From contig NZ_JAAMFN010000026.1 in the NCBI RefSeq assembly GCF_013376095.1, forward strand, positions 1-58,100: DNA of 58,100 bases. The letters run 5' to 3'. Of this stretch, positions 1 to 8,302 are shown piece after piece. Made by a program: the position numbers and the translations under genes. The notes beneath the pieces were generated by a model that was not told where the DNA came from, searched no databases, and saw only the letters and a list, made by a program, of their open reading frames with translations. Source of the stretch: Arthrobacter sp. SDTb3-6. GTDB lineage: Bacteria; Actinomycetota; Actinomycetes; Actinomycetales; Micrococcaceae. The number at the start of each line of letters is the position of its first letter. Within the stretch, counting starts at the first letter, position 1.

Positions 1-180
1 AAAAGGGGGAAAGGAATTTCCCCGGGCCCCTACAGACGCCCATTTGCGGACCGTGCGGCCGTCAGTGCCAGGGCGGCTGAAATAAAGTTCCCATCATTCC
101 AATCCAACTTCCGGTGTGCTCCGAATCACAGCTGACGCGCCCGATGAGGGGCCGTCACTGAGATGAGGAGAACTTTTACG
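1..180. other. left edge and leader of the envelope cluster
   Basis: I see no supported gene here. The only clear signal is a ribosome binding site GAGGAG at 165-170, ten bases before the ATG at 181. It favours that start over an in-frame ATG at 163, which lies inside this leader. A promoter must lie in or left of this stretch, but I cannot assign -35 and -10 boxes with confidence. Confidence 0.4.
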
Positions 181-975
181 ATGTATAAGAAATCCGCTTT
201 CCTGGTTGCACCGGCACTGGCCCTTGCAGCATTGACAATGTCCGGTGCCGGGGCCATGGCCGCCGACGGCGGCACCACCACCTACCAGGCCAACCTCGGA
301 GCCGTCAACGGCAGCCATGCCAGTGGCACCGTGATGATTTCCCTGACCGGGGACCAGGCCACCGTCACCGAGAATGTCAGCGGGCTCGCCGCCACGTTCA
401 ACGGCGCACCCTACCCGCACGTGCAGCACATCCACATCGACGGGATGGGCACCTGCCCCACCGCCGCTGCAGACACCAACAAGGACGGTGTCATCAGCAC
501 CACCGAGGGCGGCGCCTCCTACGGCAAGATCGGCACCACCCTCTCCAGCAGCGGCGACACCAGCGACAAGGCCGCCCTGGACCTGAAGGTGGCCGGCATG
601 GGCGCCTCCTACAACTACCAGCGCACCTTCACCATGAATGCCGCCACCATTGCCGCGCTCAAGGCAGGGACAGGCGTGGTGGTGGTCCACGGGCTGGACC
701 CGGCAACGCTTCCGGCCGCGGCCCAAAAGGAAAAGAGCGACCTGGTTCCCAGCCTGCCGCTTGCCGCGACGTCCCCCGCCTTGTGCGGCACCGTTGTTGC
801 ATCCCAGATGGCCGCCATGCCCGGCGGGGCCCCCGGCACGGGCCTGGTGCAGACCGCGGCCCAAACCGGCGCAAGCACCTCACCGGACCTTGGCTTGATG
901 GCCGGGGCCGGCGCGCTGGTCGTGGCGGCAGGGGCGTTTGTTGCCCTGCGCCGCAAGAAGACGGCGTCGAACTGA
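181..975 (+). CDS. secreted CHRD-like surface protein with sortase-type C-terminus
   Basis: The 264-residue protein begins with a signal peptide (about residues 1-28). A CHRD-like beta domain follows, with the typical His-Ile-His motif at 83-85 and a calcium-loop-like DTNKDGVISTTE at 98-109. The C-terminus has AAQTG (226-230), a hydrophobic segment (237-256) and RRKK, which is the layout of a sortase substrate. The motif resembles the LAXTG type with the Leu replaced. A class F sortase gene follows 17 bases downstream, so the two are probably an enzyme-substrate pair. The molecular role of CHRD domains is poorly known. The ATG at 181 is chosen for its GAGGAG ribosome binding site. Confidence 0.75.
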   Translation: MYKKSAFLVAPALALAALTMSGAGAMAADGGTTTYQANLGAVNGSHASGTVMISLTGDQATVTENVSGLAATFNGAPYPHVQHIHIDGMGTCPTAAADTNKDGVISTTEGGASYGKIGTTLSSSGDTSDKAALDLKVAGMGASYNYQRTFTMNAATIAALKAGTGVVVVHGLDPATLPAAAQKEKSDLVPSLPLAATSPALCGTVVASQMAAMPGGAPGTGLVQTAAQTGASTSPDLGLMAGAGALVVAAGAFVALRRKKTASN

Positions 976-992
976 CGGGGGCCTGATTGTCC

Positions 993-1688
993 ATGAACAA
1001 GCACACCAGCCGCCGCGGGCGCCGCACTGCCTCCGCGGCGGCCGGGGTCCTGCTCACGGGCCTTCTTTTTGGCACCGCGGCCTGCGCCCCGCAAGGGGCA
1101 CCGGCCGCGGCGCCGGCAGCCACCATGGTTGCGTCGGCGCCGTCCGCCGTTTCCCGGGCAGCCACGGGCGTGTCCGCCACGGCGTCGGCCGCAAGGCAGC
1201 CGGCCACCACCGGTCCCCTCCTGGACGCGTCCGTTCCGGTCCGCCTGGACGTGCCCGCGGTGGACATCCACACGGCGCTGGTCCCGCTGGGGCAGGCGGC
1301 CGATGGGAGCATGGACGTTCCCGGCGGGCAACCCGGCGATCCCGGGGGCTGGTACAAGTACTCGCCCACGCCGGGCCAGCTCGGCCCGGCAGTCATCCTG
1401 GGGCACGTCAACAACCTCGCGTCACCCCAGGGCCTGTTCTTCCGGCTGCACGAAATGAAACACGGGGAACAGTTCACGGTGACCCGGGCGGACCACACCG
1501 TGGCTGTTTTCCAGGTCGACAAGCTCGCGGAGGTCAAGAAGGCCACGTTTCCCACGCTGGCCGTCTACGGCAACACGAACCGCGCCGAAATCCGGCTCAT
1601 CACCTGCGGCGGCTACGACGCCGCCACAGGTGTTTGGACCGAGAACACCGTCGTCTACGGCCACCTGGTATCCAGCCACAAGGCATAA
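993..1688 (+). CDS. class F sortase
   Basis: This is a 231-residue exported transpeptidase-like protein. It has a twin-Arg-rich basic N-terminus and hydrophobic segment (about 10-31), an Ala/Pro-rich linker to about 80, then the sortase beta-barrel. The catalytic His is in GHVN (H138) and the nucleophile is in ITCGG (C205). Family members cleave a C-terminal sorting signal and anchor the protein to the envelope. The probable substrate is encoded immediately upstream. I see no arginine between C205 and the C-terminus, where sortases normally place the third catalytic residue, so activity is not assured. The ATG at 993 is preferred over an in-frame TTG at 987. Confidence 0.85.
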   Translation: MNKHTSRRGRRTASAAAGVLLTGLLFGTAACAPQGAPAAAPAATMVASAPSAVSRAATGVSATASAARQPATTGPLLDASVPVRLDVPAVDIHTALVPLGQAADGSMDVPGGQPGDPGGWYKYSPTPGQLGPAVILGHVNNLASPQGLFFRLHEMKHGEQFTVTRADHTVAVFQVDKLAEVKKATFPTLAVYGNTNRAEIRLITCGGYDAATGVWTENTVVYGHLVSSHKA

Positions 1689-1777
1689 CCGCCACACAGC
1701 ACGGGACAGCAGCGGCAAGGCACACCATCCGCACGGCCCCGGCCGGGCGGGAAAACAATTCAGGGGATCGGAAAATC

Positions 1778-2197
1778 ATGGGCAAGCAAACAAACCTCAT
1801 CGCCGCCAGTGTCCTGGCAGCCCTGCTGGGCCTGGCCGGCTGCGGCACGGCGGCGGCCACCGGCACCGGACCCGGGGTTGTTCCACCGGCCACCGCACCC
1901 GTATCCGTTGGCGCAGCCCCGGCCATGAACGGCTCCGGAAATGCGATGGCCGGGATGATCCACATTGACTCCGGCGCCTTCCGGGACGCGACGCCGGTCC
2001 TGCCAGGATCCATGGTCACCGTCATGAACATGGACCCGTCCGCCTATACCTTCACTTCAGACGACGGCCACAGCTTCAGCGTCACGGTCCCTGCCGGTGC
2101 CATGGTGGGCTTCAAGGCGCCCGGGAGGCCCGGAAGCTACCCGTTCCACTGCGGGGGCAAGGCCGGCAGCATGCGCGGCGTGCTGACCGTCCGCTGA
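1778..2197 (+). CDS. cupredoxin-fold lipoprotein lacking copper histidines
   Basis: This 139-residue protein has a lipobox (LAGC, lipid Cys22), a Pro/Ala linker to about 60, and a plastocyanin/azurin-like domain ending in GSYPFHCGG...GSMRGVLTV. In copper members a His sits before TxTSDDG and a second His lies three residues after the Cys. Here those positions are Tyr90 and Lys128, while Cys125 and Met132 remain. H98 and H124 are nearby but not at the usual places. The protein is therefore either a non-copper cupredoxin or uses an altered site. The start is the ATG after AGGGGA (1762-1767). It lies on the outer face of the membrane beside other envelope genes. Confidence 0.75.
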   Translation: MGKQTNLIAASVLAALLGLAGCGTAAATGTGPGVVPPATAPVSVGAAPAMNGSGNAMAGMIHIDSGAFRDATPVLPGSMVTVMNMDPSAYTFTSDDGHSFSVTVPAGAMVGFKAPGRPGSYPFHCGGKAGSMRGVLTVR

Positions 2198-2264
2198 CCA
2201 TCCACGCAACACCAAGGGCCGCAGCCGCGCAACACCAAGGCCCCCACCCCGGGAGGGAACCACC

Positions 2265-2870
2265 ATGAAAACAAGAATCGCGCTCCTTGCCGGGATGGCG
2301 CTGGGCAGCGCCCTGCTGGGCGGTTGCGCTGCCGGGACGCCGGCACCGGTGGGCCTGAAACCCGCGGCATCGCAGGGACCTGCCTCCCGGCCGGACCCGG
2401 ACCAGGGCTCCGCCACGCCGGCCGCCGCTGTGGCCGCCGGGACGCCTCCGGGCGCCGCTGCCATGGTGTGCTCCACGGAAGCCAGGTCAAATGTCACCAA
2501 GATCCTGGGACTTGCCGCCGTGCCCCGGACAACCGACACATGGGACGGCGGCAGGTACACGTGCAGCTACGCACTGCCGGAAGGAAAGTTCGCCATGACG
2601 GTCCAGGTGTTCCCGTCAGCCCCGGCGGCCGCTGCCGGCGCCAAGGCGCTGGCCGGCCCGCTGGACGCCGCACCCATCAAGGGCCTGTCAAACCTGGGGC
2701 TTCCCGGCTACCAGTCTGCGGCAGGCACCGTCGTCTTCGCCAAGGACAACTTCACCCTTGACGTGGACGCCACGAAATTGACCGCCACGGTTGGCGCCAA
2801 CCAGGTGACACGGGCAGGATTCGCCTACCAGATGGCCACCACCATCCTGGCCTGCTGGAGCGAACACTAG
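2265..2870 (+). CDS. small lipoprotein of unknown function
   Basis: The 201-residue product has a signal peptide with lipobox LLGGC (Cys21), a Pro/Ala/Gly-rich linker to about 70, and a compact C-terminal domain. That domain contains three Cys (in VCSTEA, YTCSYAL and LACWSEH) that could form disulfides outside the cell. The pattern resembles the many actinobacterial substrate-less lipoproteins of the DUF3558 kind, but I cannot assign the family firmly. A strong GGGAGG precedes the ATG. It is the fourth gene of the envelope cluster. Confidence 0.7.
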   Translation: MKTRIALLAGMALGSALLGGCAAGTPAPVGLKPAASQGPASRPDPDQGSATPAAAVAAGTPPGAAAMVCSTEARSNVTKILGLAAVPRTTDTWDGGRYTCSYALPEGKFAMTVQVFPSAPAAAAGAKALAGPLDAAPIKGLSNLGLPGYQSAAGTVVFAKDNFTLDVDATKLTATVGANQVTRAGFAYQMATTILACWSEH

Positions 2871-2989
2871 CCGGCCCCGCCACCGCGCGGGCAACGCATT
2901 CCCGTTATCGGCCCCAACGGGGGCCGGGGGACACACCCGCCCTGCCGGTGGCACTGAATACCTTGCACCACTACTGATCGGAGCTTCGC

Positions 2990-3484
2990 ATGTCAGCAAG
3001 GACTGAACACTTGAATCCCTTGTCCGCCGTGAACCAACGGGGGCTGGCGGGCGCGTCCCACGGGAATCCGCTGCGGACCGTGCTCGTGGCCGCACTGGTC
3101 GTGGTGGGCGCCGCCCACATTCCCGTCATACCGGGCCACCTTCACGAAGCGCCCTACATCGGCGTCCTTTTCGTGTTGCTGGCGGCGGCCAGCTTTACGC
3201 TGGCCGGCGTCGTTGCCTTCCGTGGCACCCCGGAGGCCTGCATCCTCACCACCGCGGTGGAGGCCCTGGCCGTCACCGCCTACGTCATCTCACGTACGGC
3301 AGGGCTGCCCCTCATCGGCGACGACGTCGGCAACTGGCTCGAACCCCTCGGGGTGGTCTCCGTCGTCGCGGAGCTGGTGGCGTGCGTGGCCGCCGTCGCA
3401 CTGTGCCGGAACATGCGTCGTCGGCGGGGTGCCCACACCGGCACGGCCCAGCGGCATCACCGCGGCCTCCGGTCAGCGACCTGA
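2990..3484 (+). CDS. four-helix membrane protein, function unknown
   Basis: This 164-residue protein has four predicted transmembrane segments (about 30-46, 58-76, 84-101 and 120-138), then a short Arg/His-rich cytoplasmic tail. The first loop after helix 1 carries HIPVIPGHLHEAPYIG, a histidine-rich periplasmic stretch that might bind metal. It is the last gene on this strand before dapE and about 120 bases after the lipoprotein gene. I do not recognise a family. Association with the sortase/cupredoxin-like genes is by position only. Confidence 0.65.
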   Translation: MSARTEHLNPLSAVNQRGLAGASHGNPLRTVLVAALVVVGAAHIPVIPGHLHEAPYIGVLFVLLAAASFTLAGVVAFRGTPEACILTTAVEALAVTAYVISRTAGLPLIGDDVGNWLEPLGVVSVVAELVACVAAVALCRNMRRRRGAHTGTAQRHHRGLRSAT

Positions 3485-3580
3485 CCGATGGCTCAGGGGC
3501 CCGGGGCGGGCGCCGCTTCTTAGGCCGCGGCGGCCGGAGCGAAAACTTTTGCCTTCCCGCGGCCCGGCTAAACTGGGCCT

Positions 3581-4720
3581 GTGAATTACGACGACGAACC
3601 CGCCCTTTCCGAGCTGTCCGCCGCTGCGCAGGTGGCCGACGCCCACCCTGTCCTTGACCTGTCCGGCGACGTGGCCGCCCTGACGGCCGCCGTCATGGAC
3701 ATTGAAAGCGTCTCCGGCAATGAGGGTGCGCTCGCGGATGCCGTGGAGGCTGCCCTGCGCGCCCTGCCGCACCTTGAGGTGGTCCGCAACGGCGACGCCG
3801 TTGTTGCCCGGACGTCGCTGGGGCGTGCCGAGCGCGTCATCCTGGCCGGGCACATCGACACGGTCCCGTTGCCCACCGTGCCCGGTTCGCGCGGCACCGT
3901 GCCCAGTTCCTGGGACGGGGAGGTGTTGTACGGCCGTGGCGCCACGGACATGAAGGGCGGCGTTGCAGTCCAGCTGGCCCTGGCGGCGGCCGTGCGGGAA
4001 CCCAGCAAGGACATCACCTTCATCTTTTACGACCACGAGGAAGTGGCGGCGGCCAAGAGCGGGCTGGGACGGCTGGTCCGCGAGAACCGCGAACTGCTCG
4101 ACGCCGACTTCGGCATCCTGCTGGAACCCACCAACGGCACGGTGGAGGGCGGCTGCAACGGCACCATCCGTTTCGAGGCCACCACGCACGGGCTGGCCGC
4201 ACATTCGGCGCGGGCCTGGATGGGGGAGAACGCCATCCACGCAGCGGCGCCCATCCTGTCCCGGCTGGCCGCCTACGAGCCCGCCACGGTCACCGTGGAC
4301 GGACTGGACTACCGGGAGTCCATGAACGCCGTGAAGATCCACGGCGGCACGGCCGGCAACGTGATCCCGGATGCCTGCGTGGTCGAAATCAACTACCGCT
4401 TCGCCCCGGACAAGACCCCGGATGAGGCGGAGGCCCACGTGCGCGAGCTGCTCTCCGGCTTTGAGCTGGTGCGCACTGACTCCTCCGCCGGCGCCCGGCC
4501 GGGGCTCAATGCGCCCGCGGCGGCGTCGTTTGTGGCGGCCGTGGGCCGCGAACCGCTGCCCAAATACGGCTGGACCGATGTGGCGCGGCTGGGCGAGATC
4601 GGCATCCCGGCCGTCAACTTTGGCCCGGGCGATCCACTCCTGGCCCACAGCGACAACGAACACGTCGCCGCCGCCGACATCCGCGCCTGCCTGGCCGCAC
4701 TCGCCCGCTGGCTGGGATAG
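3581..4720 (+). CDS. dapE: succinyl-diaminopimelate desuccinylase
   Basis: DapE hydrolyses N-succinyl-LL-diaminopimelate to LL-diaminopimelate in lysine and peptidoglycan synthesis. The 379-residue sequence is an M20 metallopeptidase-fold enzyme. The metal ligands are visible in order: AGHIDT (H91), ATDMKGG (D123), DHEE (E153/E154), LEPT (E182) and a C-terminal LLAHSDNEHV. The lid domain lies between about 205 and 310. It starts with GTG. The gene ends convergent to the glutamate transporter, with a long palindrome between them. In M. tuberculosis dapE also opens the block that contains the LOG, DivIVA and tag genes. Confidence 0.93.
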   Translation: MNYDDEPALSELSAAAQVADAHPVLDLSGDVAALTAAVMDIESVSGNEGALADAVEAALRALPHLEVVRNGDAVVARTSLGRAERVILAGHIDTVPLPTVPGSRGTVPSSWDGEVLYGRGATDMKGGVAVQLALAAAVREPSKDITFIFYDHEEVAAAKSGLGRLVRENRELLDADFGILLEPTNGTVEGGCNGTIRFEATTHGLAAHSARAWMGENAIHAAAPILSRLAAYEPATVTVDGLDYRESMNAVKIHGGTAGNVIPDACVVEINYRFAPDKTPDEAEAHVRELLSGFELVRTDSSAGARPGLNAPAAASFVAAVGREPLPKYGWTDVARLGEIGIPAVNFGPGDPLLAHSDNEHVAAADIRACLAALARWLG

Positions 4721-4736
4721 AAGGCCGGCATGCACA

Positions 4737-4807
4737 AAGTAGGTCGCAGTTGTTGCGGTGGCAACCGGTTTCCCGGTGCCGAATTCTGCAACTACTGCGA
4801 CCTACTT
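4737..4807. repeat. long intergenic palindrome A (possible bidirectional terminator)
   Basis: The arms are AAGTAGGTCGCAGTTGTTG (4737-4755) and its reverse complement at 4789-4807, 19 bp with one mismatch. The loop itself folds into a second hairpin (GGCAACCGG against CCGGTGCC, with TTTC between). It lies between the convergent dapE and gluD stop codons, so it could end transcription from both sides. No long T-tract follows. A similarly built palindrome occurs at 20490-20561 and a looser relative at 55055-55115. Confidence 0.8.
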
Positions 4808-4832
4808 GGGGTTTGGGGCGTGGAGCGGGGTG

Positions 4833-5675
4833 TCAGCCGGCCATGCCGACCTTGGTCTTGACGACCCTGACGCGTGAGGACATCTTGGATTCGACCAGTT
4901 TGGCAATGCCGGACAGGATCAGGCACAGGCCCACGTAGACGACGGCCGTGACCATGAGCGCCGGGACCACGGGGGAGCCGTACTGGCCCTGGGAGCCCAG
5001 GAAGTTCGCGTAGTACAGGACCTCGTTGTACGTGATCAGGAAGCCGAGCGCGGTGTCCTTGAGGATGACCACCAGCTGCGAGATGATCACCGGCAGCATG
5101 GAACGGACAGCCTGCGGCAGCAGGATGATCCACTGCACCTGTCCCTTGGACAGGCCGACGGCGAGCCCCGCCTCGCGCTGGCCCTTGGGCAGCGATTCGA
5201 TGCCGGCGCGGAACACCTCGGCCAGGACCGAGCCGTTGTACAGGATCAGCCCCACCACGACGGCGATGAACGGCGTGATGCCCTTGACGCCGGCGGACGG
5301 CAGGCCGTAGTACATGATCATCATCAGGATCAGGACGGGTATGGCGCGGAACAGCTCGGTGAACCAGTACGCCGGGAGCCGGACCCACGAGGAGTCCGCC
5401 AGGCGGCCAAAGGCGAGCACGATGCCCAGGACCAGGCTGCCGACCGCGGCCCAGGCAAACGCAACCAGGGTTGCCCCGATGGCGTTGAGGAATTGCTCCT
5501 GGACCCGGGGGAAGGTGAAGATTTCCCACTTCTTGGCCGTGAACTGGCCGGACTCGTAGAACCGGAACAGGATGAAGGCAATGATGCCGACCACCACGAT
5601 GACGGTGGCGATGTTGAGGTAGGAATTGCGGGTGCGGGCCTTGGGGCCGGGCACGTCAAAGAGCACCGAACTCAT
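4833..5675 (-). CDS. gluD: glutamate-type ABC transporter permease
   Basis: This 280-residue inner-membrane permease belongs to the HisM/GluD group of amino-acid importers. It has about six hydrophobic segments and the EAA loop for the ATPase contact, seen as EVFRAGIESLPKGQREAGLA. The true start is the ATG at 5675: a GGAGGG site lies just before it and the codon overlaps the gluC stop by four bases (ATGA), which suggests translational coupling. It is the last gene of gluA-gluB-gluC-gluD. The substrate is inferred from the gene order of the corynebacterial glutamate system and could be another acidic or polar amino acid. Confidence 0.88.
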   Translation of the reverse strand: MSSVLFDVPGPKARTRNSYLNIATVIVVVGIIAFILFRFYESGQFTAKKWEIFTFPRVQEQFLNAIGATLVAFAWAAVGSLVLGIVLAFGRLADSSWVRLPAYWFTELFRAIPVLILMMIMYYGLPSAGVKGITPFIAVVVGLILYNGSVLAEVFRAGIESLPKGQREAGLAVGLSKGQVQWIILLPQAVRSMLPVIISQLVVILKDTALGFLITYNEVLYYANFLGSQGQYGSPVVPALMVTAVVYVGLCLILSGIAKLVESKMSSRVRVVKTKVGMAG

Positions 5676-6322
5676 CGGGCCACCCTCCACTTCTTCTCGA
5701 GGTAGCGTTGCAGCGGTGTCAGGATGCCCAGCACCAGCACCACAAAGATCAGGGCCACCCACAGCAGGCCCGGCAGCAGCGGCTCGCCGCGTTCACTGAG
5801 GTAGGCGCGGATGGCGCCGGCCTCAAGCACGGAAAAACCGGCGGCCACGGTTGTGTTTTTCAGCAGGGCGATGAACACGCTGAAAAGGGGCGGGACAACC
5901 GAGCGGAAGGCCTGCGGCAGCACGATCAGGGTCAGGGTCTGCATGAACGGCAGGCCGATGGCGCGGGCCGCCTCGGACTGGCCCACCGAGACGGTGTTGA
6001 TGCCCGAGCGGATGGCCTCGGACACGTATGTTGCCGTATAGAGGGAGAGGCCGATGATGGCGGCGTTCATGAAGCTGATTTCCGGCAGGTCCAGCTTCGG
6101 GTAGCCGAGCGCAAAGAAGGCCAGGATCAGCGTCAGCGGCGTATTGCGGACCACGTTGACGTAAAACGTGCCGGCAGCGCGCATCGCAGGCGCGGGGGAA
6201 ACCCTCATGCCGGCCACAACGGTGCCCAGGATCAGGGCAAAAAACGCCGAGATGGCAAAGAGGATCCCGGTGTTCTTGAACCCCGTCAGGAAGAGGTCGC
6301 TGTTGTCAATAATTACATTCAC
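5672..6322 (-). CDS. gluC: glutamate-type ABC transporter permease
   Basis: This 216-residue permease is the shorter partner of GluD and forms the heterodimeric membrane channel. Hydrophobic segments are at about 15-37, 50-70, 85-105, 135-160 and 185-205. The ATPase-contact loop reads EAIRSGINTVSVGQSEAARA. The start is ATG at 6322. The gene lies about 107 bases after gluB, across a strong hairpin, and overlaps gluD. Confidence 0.88.
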   Translation of the reverse strand: MNVIIDNSDLFLTGFKNTGILFAISAFFALILGTVVAGMRVSPAPAMRAAGTFYVNVVRNTPLTLILAFFALGYPKLDLPEISFMNAAIIGLSLYTATYVSEAIRSGINTVSVGQSEAARAIGLPFMQTLTLIVLPQAFRSVVPPLFSVFIALLKNTTVAAGFSVLEAGAIRAYLSERGEPLLPGLLWVALIFVVLVLGILTPLQRYLEKKWRVAR

Positions 6323-6365
6323 GGTGCGGGATCGCTTTCAGTGAATTGTCGAAAGGAAAAGGGAC

Positions 6366-6416
6366 GGTGGCGGCTCCCCGGCACGGCCGTCAAGGCCCTG
6401 CCGGGGCGCCGCCACC
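6366..6416 (-). terminator. hairpin between gluB and gluC
   Basis: GGTGGCGGC and TCCCCGGCA on the left pair with TGCCGGGG and GCCGCCACC on the right, giving a GC stem of about 17 bp with a small interior irregularity. It sits inside the operon just after the binding-protein gene. Such stems commonly lower read-through or protect the upstream message, so that binding protein exceeds permease. That role is inferred from position. Confidence 0.6.
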
Positions 6417-6429
6417 GGGACAAGGACGG

Positions 6430-7329
6430 TTAGGACTGCTCAACCTTCGGCTGCTCAACCTTGGTGCCGGACTTGCCCAGGGTGTCGTCGTAGATCTTCG
6501 TCCACGTCGCGCCGCCGTCGGTCAGCGTCTTGTCCAGGAAGGTGCGCATCGCGGTGTCGCCCAGCGGCAGGCCGACGCCGTACTTCTCAACCGTGAAGGG
6601 CTTGCCCACGACTTTCAGGCCGTCCTGTGATGAGGCAAAGCCGAGCAGGATCGCCTGGTCCGTGGTGACGGCGTCAACGCTGCCGCTCTTGAGCGCATCG
6701 ACACACTTGGAATAGATGTCAAACTCCACCGGGATGGCCTTGGGGAAGTTCTGGCGGATGTTCTGGATGGGCGTGGAACCGGTGGCGGAGCACACCTTCT
6801 TCCCGTCCAGGTCCTTCTCGCTCTTGATGGACGTGTTGTCCTTCGTCACCAGCAGGCCCTGGCCCGTGATGAAGTAGGGGCCGGCAAAGTCGACCAGCTT
6901 CTTGCGCTTGTCCGTGATGGAGTAGGTGCCCACGTAGAGGTCCACGTCGCCGTTGGCCAGGGCCGACTCACGGTTGGCGGAGGGAATGGCCTTGAACTGG
7001 ATCTTGTCCTTGGGGATGCCGAGCGAGGCCGCCATCCAGGTGGCAATCTCAATGTCGAAGCCGCTGCGCTCGCCCGTTGCGGCATCCAGGTAGCCCAGGC
7101 CCGGCTGGTCTTCCTTGACGCCGATGCGGATGCTGCCGGCAGACTTGATCTTGTCATACGTGGGGCTGCCGGTCAGGGCGACGGTCTTGGCGACGTCAAA
7201 GTTGGGGCCGGCTGCGGCGTCACTGCTGCTGCCGCCGGCGCCGCCGCCGCCACAGGCGGAGAGGGCCAGGGCCGCAGCTGCGGCAATCGCCGCAACGCTG
7301 AGGCTTTTTCGAATGAAGAAGTTCTTCAT
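6430..7329 (-). CDS. gluB: glutamate-type ABC transporter substrate-binding lipoprotein
   Basis: The 299-residue protein has a lipoprotein signal (LALSACGGGG, Cys26) and a Gly/Ser linker. A periplasmic-binding-protein fold of the SBP_bac_3 type follows, with motifs IRIGVKEDQPGLGYLD, SGFDIEIATWMA and DLYVGTYSITDKRKK. It captures the amino acid outside the membrane and delivers it to GluC/GluD. Its gene follows gluA after 83 bases and precedes the 6366-6416 hairpin. Confidence 0.9.
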   Translation of the reverse strand: MKNFFIRKSLSVAAIAAAAALALSACGGGGAGGSSSDAAAGPNFDVAKTVALTGSPTYDKIKSAGSIRIGVKEDQPGLGYLDAATGERSGFDIEIATWMAASLGIPKDKIQFKAIPSANRESALANGDVDLYVGTYSITDKRKKLVDFAGPYFITGQGLLVTKDNTSIKSEKDLDGKKVCSATGSTPIQNIRQNFPKAIPVEFDIYSKCVDALKSGSVDAVTTDQAILLGFASSQDGLKVVGKPFTVEKYGVGLPLGDTAMRTFLDKTLTDGGATWTKIYDDTLGKSGTKVEQPKVEQS

Positions 7330-7412
7330 GGGGTTCCTTTCATAAACGGCCGTCGGGCCGCTGGTGCGAGTGGAATATTGAGTGTGGTGGAACTACCCAA
7401 GGGGGAGGGGGC

Positions 7413-8171
7413 TCAGCCGTTGGTCAGGATCTTGGAGAGGAAGTCCTTGGCACGGGAGCTCTGCGGGTTGGTGAAGAATTCGTCGGGTGTCGCTTCCTCC
7501 ACGATTTGGCCGTCGGCCATGAACACGACCCGGTCCGCGGCCTTGCGCGCAAACCCCATCTCGTGGGTGACCACCACCATGGTCATGCCTTCCCGGGCCA
7601 GTTCCACCATGACGTCCAGGACCTCGTTGATCATTTCCGGGTCCAGGGCGCTGGTGGGCTCGTCAAAGAGCATCACCTTGGGCTTCATGGCCAAGGCACG
7701 CGCAATGGCCACGCGCTGCTGCTGCCCGCCGGAAAGCTGGGCGGGCAGCTTGGCCGCCTGGTGGCCCACGCCAACGCGCTCCAACAGCGCAAGGGCCTGC
7801 TTCTCGGCGTCGGCCTTGGAAACGCCCTTGACCTTGATGGGGCCCAGGGTCACGTTTTCCAGGATCGTCTTGTGCGCAAACAGGTTGAAGGACTGGAAGA
7901 CCATGCCGACGTCGGCGCGCAACGCGGCCAAGGCCTTGCCCTCCTTCGGCAGTTCCTCACCTTCAATGGTGATGGAACCGTCGTCGATGGTCTCGAGGCG
8001 GTTGATGGTGCGGCAGAGCGTGGATTTTCCCGAGCCGGAAGGCCCAATGACCACCACGACCTCTCCCTTGGTGACCTGCAAGTTGATGTCCTGCAGGACG
8101 TGGAGCGGGCCGTAGTGCTTGTTGACGGCCTTAAGCTCCACGAGGGCAGGTGCCTGTACGGGATTAGTCAT
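7413..8171 (-). CDS. gluA: glutamate-type ABC transporter ATP-binding protein
   Basis: This 252-residue ATPase of the HisP/GlnQ group is complete. It has Walker [10 protein letters not shown] (43-51), Q-loop VFQSFNLF, signature LSGGQQQ (146-152), Walker B VMLFDE (166-171) and switch His in [11 protein letters not shown]. It powers the GluC/GluD channel on the cytoplasmic side. It is first in the operon. The 131-bp gap to the divergent LOG gene must hold the promoters of both, but I cannot assign boxes firmly. Confidence 0.92.
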   Translation of the reverse strand: MTNPVQAPALVELKAVNKHYGPLHVLQDINLQVTKGEVVVVIGPSGSGKSTLCRTINRLETIDDGSITIEGEELPKEGKALAALRADVGMVFQSFNLFAHKTILENVTLGPIKVKGVSKADAEKQALALLERVGVGHQAAKLPAQLSGGQQQRVAIARALAMKPKVMLFDEPTSALDPEMINEVLDVMVELAREGMTMVVVTHEMGFARKAADRVVFMADGQIVEEATPDEFFTNPQSSRAKDFLSKILTNG

Positions 8172-8302
8172 GAAGTGAATCTATCCAAGATTCCGCGCGC
8201 AGGTAAAACTTTTCCACGGTTCGGCGCTGATCGTAACGCGTTTGATACCTGCCTCACACTTTTCCTGCCTGCGCGGGCGCCGGTTTCACGTAGCCTTATG
8301 GC

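Noticed and set aside
938-1777. Long open frame running into the cupredoxin gene from inside the sortase gene
   Set aside because: It is the sortase gene read in another frame. The cupredoxin start at 1778 has its own ribosome binding site and signal peptide.
4750-4938. Short plus-strand frame across palindrome A
   Set aside because: It crosses the palindrome and the end of gluD and resembles no protein.
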